DNA of 64,000 bases from a marine gamma proteobacterium HTCC2080 (GCA_000169115.1 AAVV01000014.1:1-64000); one strand, 5' to 3'. Positions 1 through 9,589 are shown, counted from the first letter of the stretch. A program made the numbers and translations. Notes: generated by a model not told the origin, from the letters alone.

Positions 1-29
1 CCCTGCTCTACCGACTGAGCTACCTGGGC
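1..29 (-). tRNA. tRNA, 5' portion only, probably tRNA-Phe
   Basis: Read on the minus strand from 29 to 1, the sequence is a 7-nt acceptor strand GCCCAGG, a canonical D-arm (TAGCTCAGTCGGTAGAGCA) and the beginning of the anticodon stem. The D-arm and following GGG match bacterial tRNA-Phe very closely. The anticodon and 3' half lie outside the window, so the amino acid identity is inferred from the 5' half alone. It sits in the same direction as the efflux genes but has its own promoter. Confidence 0.82.
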
Positions 30-62
30 AAATGTGCTGATGACCTACTACGGAGGCCGCGT

Positions 63-91
63 ATTAAACCTGTGGAGACGGCTGAGGTCAA
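63..91 (-). promoter_or_regulatory. sigma-70 promoter of the tRNA
   Basis: On the minus strand TTGACC (91-86) and TTTAAT (68-63) are separated by exactly 17 bp; each matches the sigma-70 consensus at 5 of 6 positions. The following ACGCGG is GC-rich, like the discriminators of stringently controlled stable-RNA promoters. Predicted start near 56, about 27 nt before the tRNA 5' end. The -35 box overlaps the stop codon of the RND permease gene. Confidence 0.65.
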
Positions 92-3000
92 GGCAGACTC
101 TCAGCACCTGCTAATGTTGTCTTCGCCTCTCCCGATTTCGCGCCTTCCTCATCGTAGCGATGGTCAGACGCTAACACCGCATAAATAGCAGGTAACAGCA
201 CGAGCGTGAAAAATGTGCCTATGAGCATGCCCACCACCAAAATAAAGCCAATGCTGTTGCGTGCTTCGGCACCTGCTCCGGTGACTAACGTCAGGGGTAA
301 ATGCCCCAGTACGGTGGCACCGGTTGTCATGAGCACGGGGCGCAGCCTACCCACCGAGGCTGCACGAATCGCAGCGATTTTATCTAAACCCTCGCGCTGG
401 GCTTGATTGGCAAACTCAACGATGAGAATTGCGTTCTTTGCGACCAGTCCAGCGAGGGTGATGAGCCCCACCTGTGAGTAAATGTTGACGGTAGTGAGAT
501 TGACGAAGGTGATAGACAGCGCAGCGAATAGTGCTAGGGGAATGGAGCCCAGCAAAATAATCAGCGGATCGCGGAAGCTGTTGAATTGAATAGCTAAAAC
601 AAAAAACACTAGCGCCATCGCCGCTAGCAGTACGCCCAGCAGGGTATTGCCTTCGCTGCGCAGTTCTCTTGATTCGCCGGTGTAATCAAGAATGTAGTAA
701 TCGGGCAAAATTTCGGCCGCGGTCTTTTCAATGAAGCTGAGGCCCTGTTCTTTGGTCGTGCCGGGAATCATGCCGCCAAAAATTTTGAAGGCGTTTTTTT
801 GCTGAAAGCGCGTCAACGCTCGGGGCGAGGTTGTGCGCTCTAGAGTGGCGATTGCGCCCAGGGGAATAAGTTCGCCATTTAATGTGCGAATGGGAAAGTC
901 CAGAATGGCATCTGGCGAGTCCCGCTCCGACTGGGCGACTTTGGGAATAACGCGGTAAGCCCTGCCACGGTCATCGTAACGGGTTACGTAGCCCTCTGAA
1001 TTGAGCAATCCCACCTGACGCGCGACATCATCTAGGTTCAGATTAAGATCTGCCAGACGCTGTTTGTTGAAGTCGATGCGCGCCTCCACCAAATCAACGC
1101 GTAAATCGGTATCGACGAATAAAAACAATCCAGACTCTTTAGCGGCGCGCACTAGTGCCTTAGCGTAAGGCAGCATGGTTTGCGCATTATCTGAGCTCGC
1201 AATCGCCACCTCCACGTCAAATTGTCCTGCCGAGGGTAGGTCTGAATCGGCAACGGGGAACGCATTGAGTGAGGGTATTTCTTGAAGTGCGCCATACATG
1301 GAAAAAAGCATGTCCTGAATGGACTGACTGCGGTCTCCCGGTGCAGTAAAGTCCTGCCCACCATAGCTTCCTGAGGGCATAATAATCTGCCAAATCTCCG
1401 TGGCACCTTCAAAGGTGCTCATAGTGCTAACGACTTTATTCATGCCTTGGTAGGTATCTTCAATGGCGGCTTCTGGTGCCGCATCGGATATGACCGTAAC
1501 ACCGCTCTGATCCTCTACAGGCGCTAGCTCCTTCAGGGACAGCATGTAAAGTGGCCCAGACAGGAGACTGAAGAATATGCCCGCAAATATCAGTTGCCAG
1601 CGGTAGCGAATTGAGAAATCGACAATGCGCGCGTATTGGTTGGCGGTCACATCAAATCGACGGTTAACCCAGTGGGTTGCCCTTGTTTCTTGCCCATGGG
1701 AGGGACAGACCCAAGCACTCATAATGGGAGAGAGCGTGAGTGCGACCACCCCGGATATTAAAACGGCGATGGCGAGGGTAAATGCAAACTCCTTGAAGAG
1801 CACGCCCGTGAGGCCACTGAGAAGGCCAATCGGTGCATAAACTACTGCCAGCGTTAGGGTCATGGCGATAATCGGTGCGAGCAGACGACGTGACGAACGC
1901 AATGCAGCCTCACGACGTGTCATGCCTTGTCGAAGATTGCGAGCTACGTTCTCAACGACAACAATCGCGTCGTCGACGACCAGCCCTACCGATAACACAA
2001 TAGCTAATATAGTCAGCAGGTTTAGTGAAAACCCCATCAGCGACATGGCGGCCATTGCCCCCAGCAGTGAGATGGGGATTGTTAGCAATGGAACTAGGGC
2101 GGTCCGCAACGACCCCATCAGTGCAACGACGACAAAGCCTACGAGGAAAATTGTTTCACCCAGCGTGATGAAAATCTCTTTTAAAGAGTCCCTCATGTAA
2201 CGCGTCACATCGTAGGCGATAAAGAACTCAAGGTCCTCTCGGAGAGATTCATTAATCGCATCGACCTCGGCATACAGCGCATCCGCGACTGCAATTTCAT
2301 TTGCCCCAGGTGCTGGATAAATACCGATGAACACAACATCGAGCATCGAGTGGCGTGAGAGCTGGGATTGTTCTTCTGACCCAGCAACCACCTCGGCAAT
2401 ATCGCCCAAGCGAATATCCACGTTGCCTTCGGCGCGCAGCAGGATATTCGCAAAGTCCTCAGGCGTTTTTGCCTCGGTGTTGGTGATTAAGTTAATGCGT
2501 TGAAGCTTATTCTGGGAGCGGCCCATGGTGCTAATGACATTGTTTTGGCGCAGGGCGTTCTGTACGTTTTCCGCGCTAATATCCAGTGCTGCCATACGGG
2601 CTGTATCGACCCAGATGCGCATGGCGGGTCGAATACCTGAGTTAATGGCATTTTGAACATTGGGAAGTGACGTTAGTCTGGGCAATACGTCACGCTGCAT
2701 CAGGTCGGTAATGCTTGAGCTAGTTTCTCCCTCGGGAATCGACATTGCGAGGTAGAAGCTCGCGTAGGGGCTGTCAGCTCTGACTATTTCAATCGCAGGG
2801 TCTTCAGCACCATCAGGTAGTTCAAAGCGAATTTGGCTCAGTCGTGTGTTGAGTTCAGCTAACGCGTCTGTGCTGTCTTCGTTGAGTGCCAACCAAACTT
2901 TAACGAGGCTTCGGCCAGCGCTCGTCGTAGATTCAACGTAGTTAACGCCGGGAATGCTCGAGGCCACTCTTTCGATAGGCTCTGTTATAAATCCTCGTAC

Positions 3001-3198
3001 CGTTTCAGCGCTTGATCCCGGATAAAACGTATTGATTTCCAGCGAAGAACTTTGAATGACCGGGTATTGAATAACCGGCAGGGTCACGGCGGCCCAAACG
3101 CCAACTAATAGCATCGCCAGAGACAAAACTACAGAGACTACCGGTCGGCGAACAAAAATATCTGTCCAGCGCGACCTGTCTTCGGGGTGGTCAGTCAT
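88..3198 (-). CDS. RND efflux permease (AcrB/HAE1-like inner-membrane pump)
   Basis: A 1036-residue proton-driven RND transporter that would pair with the adaptor encoded just upstream and an outer-membrane TolC-type channel not present here. It has the family layout: an N-terminal TM helix (about residues 20-40), a large periplasmic porter loop, a block of TM helices, a second porter loop and C-terminal TM helices. The proton-relay residues are present: the Asp pair D409/D410 in the TM4 motif GLVVDDAIVVVEN, and K921 in the TM10 motif LVAKNAILIVEF. The ATG overlaps the adaptor stop codon by 4 bp (ATGA), indicating translational coupling. Substrate cannot be read from sequence; it could be a drug or solvent pump rather than a metal pump, because the metal-pump TM4 signature is absent. 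Confidence 0.93.
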   Translation of the reverse strand: MTDHPEDRSRWTDIFVRRPVVSVVLSLAMLLVGVWAAVTLPVIQYPVIQSSSLEINTFYPGSSAETVRGFITEPIERVASSIPGVNYVESTTSAGRSLVKVWLALNEDSTDALAELNTRLSQIRFELPDGAEDPAIEIVRADSPYASFYLAMSIPEGETSSSITDLMQRDVLPRLTSLPNVQNAINSGIRPAMRIWVDTARMAALDISAENVQNALRQNNVISTMGRSQNKLQRINLITNTEAKTPEDFANILLRAEGNVDIRLGDIAEVVAGSEEQSQLSRHSMLDVVFIGIYPAPGANEIAVADALYAEVDAINESLREDLEFFIAYDVTRYMRDSLKEIFITLGETIFLVGFVVVALMGSLRTALVPLLTIPISLLGAMAAMSLMGFSLNLLTILAIVLSVGLVVDDAIVVVENVARNLRQGMTRREAALRSSRRLLAPIIAMTLTLAVVYAPIGLLSGLTGVLFKEFAFTLAIAVLISGVVALTLSPIMSAWVCPSHGQETRATHWVNRRFDVTANQYARIVDFSIRYRWQLIFAGIFFSLLSGPLYMLSLKELAPVEDQSGVTVISDAAPEAAIEDTYQGMNKVVSTMSTFEGATEIWQIIMPSGSYGGQDFTAPGDRSQSIQDMLFSMYGALQEIPSLNAFPVADSDLPSAGQFDVEVAIASSDNAQTMLPYAKALVRAAKESGLFLFVDTDLRVDLVEARIDFNKQRLADLNLNLDDVARQVGLLNSEGYVTRYDDRGRAYRVIPKVAQSERDSPDAILDFPIRTLNGELIPLGAIATLERTTSPRALTRFQQKNAFKIFGGMIPGTTKEQGLSFIEKTAAEILPDYYILDYTGESRELRSEGNTLLGVLLAAMALVFFVLAIQFNSFRDPLIILLGSIPLALFAALSITFVNLTTVNIYSQVGLITLAGLVAKNAILIVEFANQAQREGLDKIAAIRAASVGRLRPVLMTTGATVLGHLPLTLVTGAGAEARNSIGFILVVGMLIGTFFTLVLLPAIYAVLASDHRYDEEGAKSGEAKTTLAGAESLP

Positions 3199-4283
3199 TG
3201 ACCGGCGCTCGTAGCAGCCAGCTTGACGAGGCCGCCATCACTCAACTTGAAAGCTCCGTTGACGGCAATTTGCTCGCCAACCAGTAAATCACCTTGCGCC
3301 ATAATGACACCGCGTTGTTCACCGATGACCGTAATACGCCTGAGCTGCGCTTCAAGGGGCACATAAGCATCTGGCTCACCGTTTTGCAGGACAAAGACAT
3401 GCGGTCCTTCGGTGTCCCAGCGAACCGCTGGCACCGGTAATGTGAAGACGATCTCGGGTTGCCGGGTTCTCACTTCTATCAATATAAGCTCGCCGTGGCG
3501 AAGTCGTGCGTCAGCCACCTCAGCGCGTACGTCAAAAGCGCGAAGACCGGTGCCTAAGGCATCGGCGACCGCTGTGACTTTAGCTTCGCCAAGTATTTCA
3601 CGGTCTAGTGAGAGCAATCTGACGGTATCACCTACGGCAACTCGGGCCACACCTTGAGGTATTTTAAAGTCGATCCAGCGCGTCTCACCCATGCCGCTTA
3701 AGGTAGTGAGCCGATCCCCTGCCTGCATAAGATCCCCCAAAGACTGGGTGTATATGCCGAGCTTTCCTGCAAAAGGTGCGCGCAGTGCGAGTCGACTGAT
3801 TTGCGCCTGCGTTGCCGCTATCTGTGCTTTGAGACTCAAGTCACGAGCTTCTAGGGTATCCAGTTGATCTTGTGAGGCCATCCCTTCACTTCTGAGCTGC
3901 TGGGTGCGCTTCAGCTGTAGCTTCACGAGATTAAGATCTGCGCTCAAAGCTTCCTGCTGTGCTCTTAGATCCTCATCAAATAACTGCACGATGACGTCGT
4001 CTTTTTCAACAATCGCACCGGCGGATGCACCCAAGGTCATAATGCGTCCAGTAGCCTCTGCGGTTAGTTCGACAAATTCTGGGGTCCTCACTGTACCGGT
4101 AAGGCGCCGAACGGCAGTCCACTCTTGCTGTTGTGCTGAAGCGGAGGTCACTACCGAATAAGGCGGCGGAAAGCTGGCGGCCATGGCCATGGCGTCGGTG
4201 ACTTGCCGATACTTGAGGCCAGCGAGACCGCCTGTGACTGCTAAGCAAACAAGCAAAGTAATGAGCCATGAGATTATGCGCAT
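3195..4283 (-). CDS. RND efflux periplasmic adaptor (membrane fusion protein, HlyD/AcrA family)
   Basis: A 362-residue adaptor that bridges the RND pump and the outer-membrane channel. Residues 1-20 form an uncleaved anchor or signal segment (MRIISWLITLLVCLAVTGG). Next come the split lipoyl/barrel-sandwich halves (ATGRIMTLGASAGAIVEKDDVIVQL and LRAPFAGKLGIY), separated by an alpha-helical hairpin rich in Gln/Leu (about 105-160). A beta-barrel and membrane-proximal domain complete the C-terminus. No lipobox cysteine is seen, so it is probably not a lipoprotein. It is the first gene of a two-gene operon and overlaps the permease by 4 bp. Confidence 0.92.
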   Translation of the reverse strand: MRIISWLITLLVCLAVTGGLAGLKYRQVTDAMAMAASFPPPYSVVTSASAQQQEWTAVRRLTGTVRTPEFVELTAEATGRIMTLGASAGAIVEKDDVIVQLFDEDLRAQQEALSADLNLVKLQLKRTQQLRSEGMASQDQLDTLEARDLSLKAQIAATQAQISRLALRAPFAGKLGIYTQSLGDLMQAGDRLTTLSGMGETRWIDFKIPQGVARVAVGDTVRLLSLDREILGEAKVTAVADALGTGLRAFDVRAEVADARLRHGELILIEVRTRQPEIVFTLPVPAVRWDTEGPHVFVLQNGEPDAYVPLEAQLRRITVIGEQRGVIMAQGDLLVGEQIAVNGAFKLSDGGLVKLAATSAGQ

Positions 4284-4353
4284 GGTGATTTCCGAAGTTG
4301 AGCTGTCAGGTAAAGGTCACTCATAAAAAGCGTTGGGTGCTACTGATTGCAAT

Positions 4354-4629
4354 TCAGTCGTCTTGTTGCGGCACGAATCCCTCGGCACGATCGTAGTTTT
4401 CGCCAGAGAGATACTTGTCCATTTGGTCTTGAAGGTATTTACGCGCTTCGGGGTCCATTAGGCTCAATTGCTTTTCGTTGATCAGCATCGTTTGTTCAGC
4501 CTGCCATGCTTGCCAGGCTTTTTTTGAGACCTCGTCAAAGATTTTCTGTCCCTTGGGACCAGGTAGCGGCGGCCGATCTAGACCTTCTAGCTCCTCTCCA
4601 AAATGTTTGCAAAACACCATTCTCGTCAC
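4354..4629 (-). CDS. yggX: YggX family Fe(II)-trafficking / oxidative damage protection protein
   Basis: A 91-residue cytosolic protein of the YggX family, associated with iron handling and protection of Fe-S clusters against oxidants. The N-terminus MTRMVFCKHFGEELEGLDRPP carries the conserved cysteine (C7) and the GxELEGLD signature. The centre has the usual WxxWxxxQTMLINE core and the C-terminus the DPEARKYLQDQMDKYL helix. The GTG start at 4629 is supported by AAGGAG seven bases upstream. It lies 40 bp downstream of mutY on the same strand, an arrangement conserved in many Gammaproteobacteria. mutY itself needs a 4Fe-4S cluster. Confidence 0.95.
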   Translation of the reverse strand: MTRMVFCKHFGEELEGLDRPPLPGPKGQKIFDEVSKKAWQAWQAEQTMLINEKQLSLMDPEARKYLQDQMDKYLSGENYDRAEGFVPQQDD

Positions 4630-4669
4630 GGTGAGGCTCCTTGAATACGCTATTTAATTGCTCGTGGTG

Positions 4670-5719
4670 TCATTGAAGCAGCGCCAAAGTTTTTAAGACT
4701 TGGGTGACTGGCACTGGCAAACCAATGCTGCCGGGGGTCTGCGGATCAATCCACTGACTGGAGTTTACCTCAGCCACTCCCTCGGATGCGCGGATAATCT
4801 TCAGCAGTATGGGGCGTATGGTGAGTCGGTAGTGACTGAAGCTGTGTTTAATGGGGTCTAGATAAATGGTGGGCTCCTGCGCGGAAGCTCTCATGGTTGC
4901 AAGATGCGCCGGCGAAGCGTCACCGTCTTGGCTTTCGGGAAAGCACCAAAGTCCTCCCCAGATACCTTGTTCGGGCCTTTTTTCCATGAGCACAGTGCCA
5001 TCTGGTCGCTGGAAGATCACAAAATAAGTTTCGCGCTCGGGTAACGTTTTCCTGGGTTTTTTGCCTGGGAAATGTGCCTGTTCGCAACGACTACGGGCCT
5101 GGCAGGTATTTGTAAGAGGGCAGTGCTGGCAGCCCGGCGCACTGCGAGTACACAGGGTTGCACCCAAGTCCATAATTCCTTGGGTGTAGTCCGCCACCCG
5201 TGCTGTGGGGGTGTATTCTTCGGCGAGTGCCCAAAGCTTATTTAGGGTTGTTGTGGTGCCGGGCCATCCTGAAACAACATCGTGTCTTGCCAATACCCGT
5301 TTGACGTTGCCATCAAGTATGGGTGCTCGGATGCCCATAGCTAAGCTAAGTATGGCCCCAGCTGTCGATCGCCCCACGCCGGGAAGTTGTAGCAAACCGT
5401 CGAGGTCTTGAGGAAACTGCCCCCCAAAATCGCTGACGACGAGTTTGGCTGCGCGGTGTAAGTTGCGCGCCCTAGCGTAGTATCCCAGACCGGTCCACAG
5501 GTGCAGCACGTCGTCCTCTGGAGCTGCAGCCAGATCCTCCACCGACGGAAACCGCGTAAGAAACCTGTCGAAGTAAGGAATAACAGTTTGCACTTGGGTT
5601 TGCTGCAGCATGATTTCTGACAGCCATACCCGATAGGCCGTTTTAGATTTCTGCCAGGGCAAATCATGGCGCCCGTGAAGGTCAAACCAGTCTAAAAGTC
5701 TTGAGGCGAAAGAGGTCAT
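4670..5719 (-). CDS. mutY: A/G-specific adenine glycosylase MutY
   Basis: Removes adenine mispaired with 8-oxoguanine in base-excision repair. With the ATG at 5719 the protein is 349 residues. The N-terminal catalytic half carries the glutamate of [10 protein letters not shown] (E35), the helix-hairpin-helix [13 protein letters not shown] and the catalytic Asp in [10 protein letters not shown] 4Fe-4S cluster motif C-x6-C-x2-C-x5-C follows ([17 protein letters not shown]). The C-terminal half is the NUDIX-like 8-oxoG recognition domain ([31 protein letters not shown]). A TTG nine bases further upstream would add MPT, but ATG matches the family start better. yggX follows. Confidence 0.95.
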   Translation of the reverse strand: MTSFASRLLDWFDLHGRHDLPWQKSKTAYRVWLSEIMLQQTQVQTVIPYFDRFLTRFPSVEDLAAAPEDDVLHLWTGLGYYARARNLHRAAKLVVSDFGGQFPQDLDGLLQLPGVGRSTAGAILSLAMGIRAPILDGNVKRVLARHDVVSGWPGTTTTLNKLWALAEEYTPTARVADYTQGIMDLGATLCTRSAPGCQHCPLTNTCQARSRCEQAHFPGKKPRKTLPERETYFVIFQRPDGTVLMEKRPEQGIWGGLWCFPESQDGDASPAHLATMRASAQEPTIYLDPIKHSFSHYRLTIRPILLKIIRASEGVAEVNSSQWIDPQTPGSIGLPVPVTQVLKTLALLQ

Positions 5720-5854
5720 GGTTGGCAACGGCTCACCGGTAAGCTCGGCAATTGATCACATGTACGGCGAGCGCTTCTCAGATACAATGTCGCCATTGTA
5801 GCGCGCCTAAGGCGCATCAGCCCAACAGGCATTTATTTCCCAGGAGCACAGGTC

Positions 5855-6460
5855 ATGGCTACGGTAACGACGCCGCGCAGCGCTAGTGTCGAGCGAACAA
5901 CTCTGGAGACCAGCATCAGTGTAGAGCTCTGCCTCGATGGTTCTGGGCAGGTTGAGTTCGATACCGGTGTGCCCTTCTTAGAGCACATGTTGGATCAGAT
6001 TGCTCGTCACGGCATGATTGATTTGAAAGTTATTGCTAAAGGCGACCTCCACATTGATGGACACCATACCGTAGAGGACATTGGCATTACCCTCGGCCAG
6101 GCTTTTTATAAAGCTGTGGGTGAGAAGACTGGTTTGGCGCGTTACGGGCACGCTTATGTACCGTTAGATGAAGCGCTTTCAAGAGTCGTGGTGGATTTTT
6201 CGGGTCGACCAGGGCTGGTTTGGGAGGTTCCGTTTACTCGGGGCATGATCGGGTCCTTTGACGTCGATCTCTTCGTTGAGTTCTTTCAGGGTTTCGTGAA
6301 TCATGCCTTAGTGACGTTGCACGTCGACAATTTGCGGGGTCATAACGCCCACCATCAAGCAGAAACGGTGTTCAAGGCTTTCGGCCGCGCGATGCGTATG
6401 GCGCTTACCCCTGATCCTGCTATGGCGGGAATTACACCTTCAACTAAAGGCACGCTCTGA
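5855..6460 (+). CDS. hisB: imidazoleglycerol-phosphate dehydratase
   Basis: Catalyses the dehydration of imidazole glycerol phosphate, step six of histidine synthesis. At 201 residues it is the monofunctional dehydratase, without the N-terminal phosphatase domain of the E. coli HisB fusion. Mn-binding histidine clusters are visible: [21 protein letters not shown] and [24 protein letters not shown] lies upstream of the ATG (cccaggagcacaggtcATG). It heads the run hisB-hisH-hisA-hisF; hisH begins 4 bp after its stop. The 135 bp upstream, shared with divergent mutY, must hold the promoter; TACAAT near 5782 is a possible -10 box but no good -35 was found. Confidence 0.97.
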   Translation: MATVTTPRSASVERTTLETSISVELCLDGSGQVEFDTGVPFLEHMLDQIARHGMIDLKVIAKGDLHIDGHHTVEDIGITLGQAFYKAVGEKTGLARYGHAYVPLDEALSRVVVDFSGRPGLVWEVPFTRGMIGSFDVDLFVEFFQGFVNHALVTLHVDNLRGHNAHHQAETVFKAFGRAMRMALTPDPAMAGITPSTKGTL

Positions 6461-6464
6461 CGCC

Positions 6465-7118
6465 GTGACCAGTTATGTTGCTGTCATAGACTATGGGATG
6501 GGTAACTTGCATTCGGTTGCCTCGGCTTTAGAGCATGCCGGAGCATCCCGCGTTGTGGTCAGTCACGATCCTGACATCATTGCCCAAGCAGACCGTGTTG
6601 TATTCCCCGGTGTCGGTGCCATTCAGGATTGTATGGCAGAGATTAATCGCCTGGGTTGTGACCAATTGCTAAAGGCAGTTCTGGCGTCAGCTAATCAACC
6701 TGTTTTGGCGATTTGTGTTGGCATGCAAGCCCTGCTTGATCACTCCGAGGAAAACGGTGGTGTCGATACACTGGGCATTATTTCTGGCCGGGTAAATTAT
6801 TTTGGTGCGGGTTTAAAGGATGACCAGGGTCAACGCCTCAAGGTACCTCACATGGGTTGGAATGAAGTGGTACAAACAAAGCCTCATCCACTGTGGGCGG
6901 GTATCGCAGATGGCTCGCGTTTTTATTTTGTGCACAGTTATTGGGTGGAGCCCAGCGACCCGTCGTTGATGGTGGGCAGCTTCGATTATGGTGTAACAGG
7001 ATGTGCAGCGCTGGCTAACGAGAATCTTTTTGCCGTGCAATTTCATCCTGAAAAAAGTCATGTGGCAGGGCTGAAGTTGCTCTCTAATTTTTTGACATGG
7101 GATGGAACATGCTCGTAA
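6465..7118 (+). CDS. hisH: imidazole glycerol phosphate synthase, glutaminase subunit HisH
   Basis: Class I glutamine amidotransferase subunit that supplies ammonia to HisF. The 217-residue protein has the nucleophilic cysteine in [12 protein letters not shown] and the His/Glu pair in AVQFHPEKS, completing the Cys-His-Glu triad. The N-terminal [12 protein letters not shown] motif is diagnostic. It starts with GTG, 4 bp after hisB. Its last codons overlap the chosen hisA start by 10 bp. Confidence 0.97.
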   Translation: MTSYVAVIDYGMGNLHSVASALEHAGASRVVVSHDPDIIAQADRVVFPGVGAIQDCMAEINRLGCDQLLKAVLASANQPVLAICVGMQALLDHSEENGGVDTLGIISGRVNYFGAGLKDDQGQRLKVPHMGWNEVVQTKPHPLWAGIADGSRFYFVHSYWVEPSDPSLMVGSFDYGVTGCAALANENLFAVQFHPEKSHVAGLKLLSNFLTWDGTCS

Positions 7119-7852
7119 TACCAGCAATAGACTTAAAAGATGGCCAGTGTGTGCGCCTGCGCAAGGGGCTAATGGAACAAAGCACGGTATTTTCAGATGA
7201 CCCTGCTGGTATGGCCAAAATCTGGCGCGATAAAGGTGCACAGCGACTGCATCTGGTCGACTTAAACGGTGCGTTTGAAGGGGCGCCGGTCAATGATGAT
7301 GCTGTCGTTGAGATTCTCGCCACCACTGGGGATATGCCGGTGCAAATAGGCGGTGGTATTCGTGACCTAGGGACCATTGAGCGATACCTAGACCTAGGCG
7401 TTGAGTCGGTCATTATTGGTACTGCCGCCCTTAAAGACTCTGCGTTGGTTCGCGTTGCGTGCCGAGAGTATCCAGGCCGAATCATGGTAGGTATTGATGC
7501 CAGAAATGGTTGGGTTGCCACCAACGGCTGGGCGGAAGTTTCTGATATTCAGGCCACAGAGCTTGCCAAGCGCTTTGAGCAGGCGGGTGTAAGCGCGATT
7601 ATCTACACCGACATTGACCGAGATGGAATGATGCAAGGCGTCAACGTCGTGGCGACTTTAGAGATGGCCAAAGCCTCCTCTATTCCAGTTATTGCCTCTG
7701 GAGGGATTTCCCATCTCGACGACATCCGAATGCTTGCCCAATACGGACGGCAAGGCATTATGGGAGCAATAACCGGGCGCGCTATCTACGAGGGTACCCT
7801 TGACCTGGAAGAGGCACAGGCTTGTGTCGCTGCAATGCAGAGCGTTGATTAA
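7109..7852 (+). CDS. hisA: phosphoribosylformimino-AICAR phosphate isomerase HisA
   Basis: A (beta-alpha)8 isomerase for the Amadori rearrangement of ProFAR, the step before HisHF. I chose the ATG at 7109 because it gives the family-typical [17 protein letters not shown] and has GGATGG just upstream. The ATG at 7097 would add MGWN and has no ribosome-binding site. The catalytic aspartates are in PAIDLKDG and [12 protein letters not shown], and phosphate-binding loops in [10 protein letters not shown] and [11 protein letters not shown]. The stop overlaps the hisF start by one base (TAATG). Confidence 0.96.
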   Translation: MLVIPAIDLKDGQCVRLRKGLMEQSTVFSDDPAGMAKIWRDKGAQRLHLVDLNGAFEGAPVNDDAVVEILATTGDMPVQIGGGIRDLGTIERYLDLGVESVIIGTAALKDSALVRVACREYPGRIMVGIDARNGWVATNGWAEVSDIQATELAKRFEQAGVSAIIYTDIDRDGMMQGVNVVATLEMAKASSIPVIASGGISHLDDIRMLAQYGRQGIMGAITGRAIYEGTLDLEEAQACVAAMQSVD

Positions 7853-8625
7853 TGCCTCTAGCGCGGCGCATTATTCCCTGCCTCGATGTTGATCAAGGGC
7901 GAGTTGTTAAAGGCGTTAATTTCGTGGGCATCAGAGATGCTGGTGATCCCGTTGAAATTGCTAGGCGCTACAACGAACAGGGTGCCGATGAGATAACCTT
8001 TCTCGATATTACGGCTAGTCACGAGCAGCGTGATACCACGGTGCAAACTGTTGAGCGTATTGCTAGAGAGGTCTTTATTCCGCTCACTGTTGGCGGGGGT
8101 GTGCGCGCTCTAAGTGATATTCGGGCTCTGCTCAATGCCGGCGCTGATAAAGTGAGTATCAATACGGCCGCCATCCATAATCCTGATCTAGTTGAATCCG
8201 CTGCCGCGCGTTTTGGCGCGCAGTGCATAGTAGTTGCAATGGACGTAAAGCGGGTCAGCACCGATCAAGAGCCTCCGCGATACGAGTTGTTCACCCATGG
8301 TGGTCGCAAGCCTACGGGGATTGAAGCAGTAGCTTGGGCGCGCAAGATGGCAGCCAAAGGTGCTGGTGAAATACTACTGACAAGTATGGACCGTGACGGC
8401 ACGCGTGACGGATTTGAACTCACCGTTACCCGTCAGATCAGTGAGGCCGTCGATATTCCTCTGATTGCTTCGGGTGGGGTTGGCACATTGGCCCATTTGG
8501 CTGACGGAATCACCGAGGGTGGAGCAGATGCTGTGTTGGCCGCCAGTATTTTTCACTTCGGAGAATTTACCATTCCCGAAGCAAAGGATTATCTTGCTGC
8601 TCGCGGCATCGAAGTTCGTCGATGA
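7852..8625 (+). CDS. hisF: imidazole glycerol phosphate synthase, cyclase subunit HisF
   Basis: Cyclase partner of HisH; makes imidazole glycerol phosphate and AICAR. The 257-residue barrel shows the catalytic Asp of [15 protein letters not shown] and the second Asp in [15 protein letters not shown], plus phosphate loops TVGGGVRAL and IASGGVGTL. It ends the his run. Its last 37 bases overlap the 3' end of the opposite-strand yibQ-like gene, so the two transcripts converge inside coding sequence. hisI and hisE are found separately at 44.6-45.3 kb; hisG, hisD and hisC are not in the window. Confidence 0.97.
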   Translation: MPLARRIIPCLDVDQGRVVKGVNFVGIRDAGDPVEIARRYNEQGADEITFLDITASHEQRDTTVQTVERIAREVFIPLTVGGGVRALSDIRALLNAGADKVSINTAAIHNPDLVESAAARFGAQCIVVAMDVKRVSTDQEPPRYELFTHGGRKPTGIEAVAWARKMAAKGAGEILLTSMDRDGTRDGFELTVTRQISEAVDIPLIASGGVGTLAHLADGITEGGADAVLAASIFHFGEFTIPEAKDYLAARGIEVRR

Positions 8626-9356
8626 TTCTCGTGACAGCGTGCTATTTGTGACGCGCTCACCACCGTAACATCTGCTGGTAATCGCGGTAGCGCCCGACTC
8701 AGGGCTGTCAGTGTAGCGGGGTGTGGGTGCCCAATTGCAATAGCATAGCCCTCGACTAAAGCTCGGCGAACTGCCTCTTTGATTTGAATTTCCACTGCGG
8801 CTAATTCAGGCTTGTTATCAAGAAATACGGTTCTGGAGGCGCTGGGCACGCCCCGGGCTTTTGCGGCATCTCTGGCGACTGTCTCAGCGGTAGTTCTGGA
8901 ATCGATGAAGAACATATCTTGGGCGGCTAGTTCTGACATTAGCGCGTCCATCGCCTCGCGGTTGGTGGTGAGTGCGCTACCCATGTGGTTGTTCATTCCC
9001 GCGGCCCCGGGTACCGATTGCAGGGCCTGTTGGACCCGTTGGCCAATGTCTGCCACGGGCAGTTGACCATCTAGAACGAGGGGATCTGAAACTCTTGTGC
9101 GCACTGCAGCCATTGGCATATGCAGCATCACCTCCTTGCCGCGTTTCGCGCCGAGGTCTGCGACCTCCAGGGCATAGGGTGTGCCTGGAATAATTGACAT
9201 AGTTAATGGCGCCGGTATCGCCGCCGCTACCTGAGCTGTATCGAGGTTGTAGCCCAGATCATCGATAATAACCGCGAGATTACCGTGGTTGTGCAGAGGA
9301 CAAGTTGCCGCCCCAAGCCCCTGACTGGCTAGAGTTCCAAGTAGTAAAAACCCCAC
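8589..9356 (-). CDS. yibQ: divergent polysaccharide deacetylase family protein (YibQ/DUF610)
   Basis: About 255 residues with a hydrophobic N-terminus ([15 protein letters not shown]) that looks like an export signal, then the YibQ core: [42 protein letters not shown] and [10 protein letters not shown]. The Asp, His and Asp/Arg motifs resemble the metal-site motifs of NodB-type deacetylases. The biochemical role of the family is unsettled. It lies downstream of envC and ctpA, the usual context for this family. The start is doubtful: GTG at 9356 has no Shine-Dalgarno and yields a signal without basic residues. An in-frame ATC at about 9380, with GGAG eight bases before it, would give a typical signal peptide. 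The 3' end overlaps hisF by 37 bp. Confidence 0.88.
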   Translation of the reverse strand: MGFLLLGTLASQGLGAATCPLHNHGNLAVIIDDLGYNLDTAQVAAAIPAPLTMSIIPGTPYALEVADLGAKRGKEVMLHMPMAAVRTRVSDPLVLDGQLPVADIGQRVQQALQSVPGAAGMNNHMGSALTTNREAMDALMSELAAQDMFFIDSRTTAETVARDAAKARGVPSASRTVFLDNKPELAAVEIQIKEAVRRALVEGYAIAIGHPHPATLTALSRALPRLPADVTVVSASQIARCHENHRRTSMPRAAR

Positions 9357-9453
9357 TAAGTGCAGTTTTACTGTGATGGCAGGTACTCCATTGCTAACAG
9401 TTTAGGTGCGTTATTCCGACGCTTTTCGGGGTTTATCGTTCGCTACGGCACAG

Positions 9454-9484
9454 TTTTTTACACCCCATATGTTGGGGTAAAAAA
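9454..9484. repeat. inverted repeat with T6/A6 flanks
   Basis: Perfect 6-bp arms ACCCCA (9462-9467) and TGGGGT (9473-9478) around TATGT. T6 (9454-9459) and A6 (9479-9484) extend the symmetry outward with a 2-base offset. Because T precedes and A follows on both strands, it is not shaped as an intrinsic terminator; an operator or an extended RNA hairpin are alternatives. The right arm GGGGTAAAAAA recurs on the minus strand in the glnA leader (20009-20019). Confidence 0.6.
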
Positions 9485-9573
9485 TAGCACGAACCCCAAG
9501 ATATGCTGCGACTTATGGGAATGCAACCGGCACTTGCCGATAAGAACCTGTGTGAAAGCTGTTAATTTAAGGT

Positions 9574-9589
9574 AAGTGAGCGCTTACTT
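9574..9589. repeat. 16-bp near-palindrome AAGTGAGCGCTTACTT
   Basis: Symmetric about a central CG with a single mismatched pair. GTGAGCGCTTAC resembles operators of LacI/GalR-type repressors, but no such regulator is encoded in the window, so function is unknown. Confidence 0.5.

Noticed and set aside
4266-4316. 16-codon leader ORF before the efflux adaptor
   Set aside because: It overlaps the adaptor start in another frame, has no ribosome-binding site and shows no regulatory codon pattern.
9454-9484. Intrinsic terminator
   Set aside because: The T-tract precedes and the A-tract follows the stem on both strands, the reverse of what a terminator needs.
9360-9575. 71-codon open frame on the plus strand in the ctpA-yibQ gap
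   Set aside because: No ATG start with a ribosome-binding site, no family resemblance, composition like non-coding DNA, and it runs through the inverted repeats.
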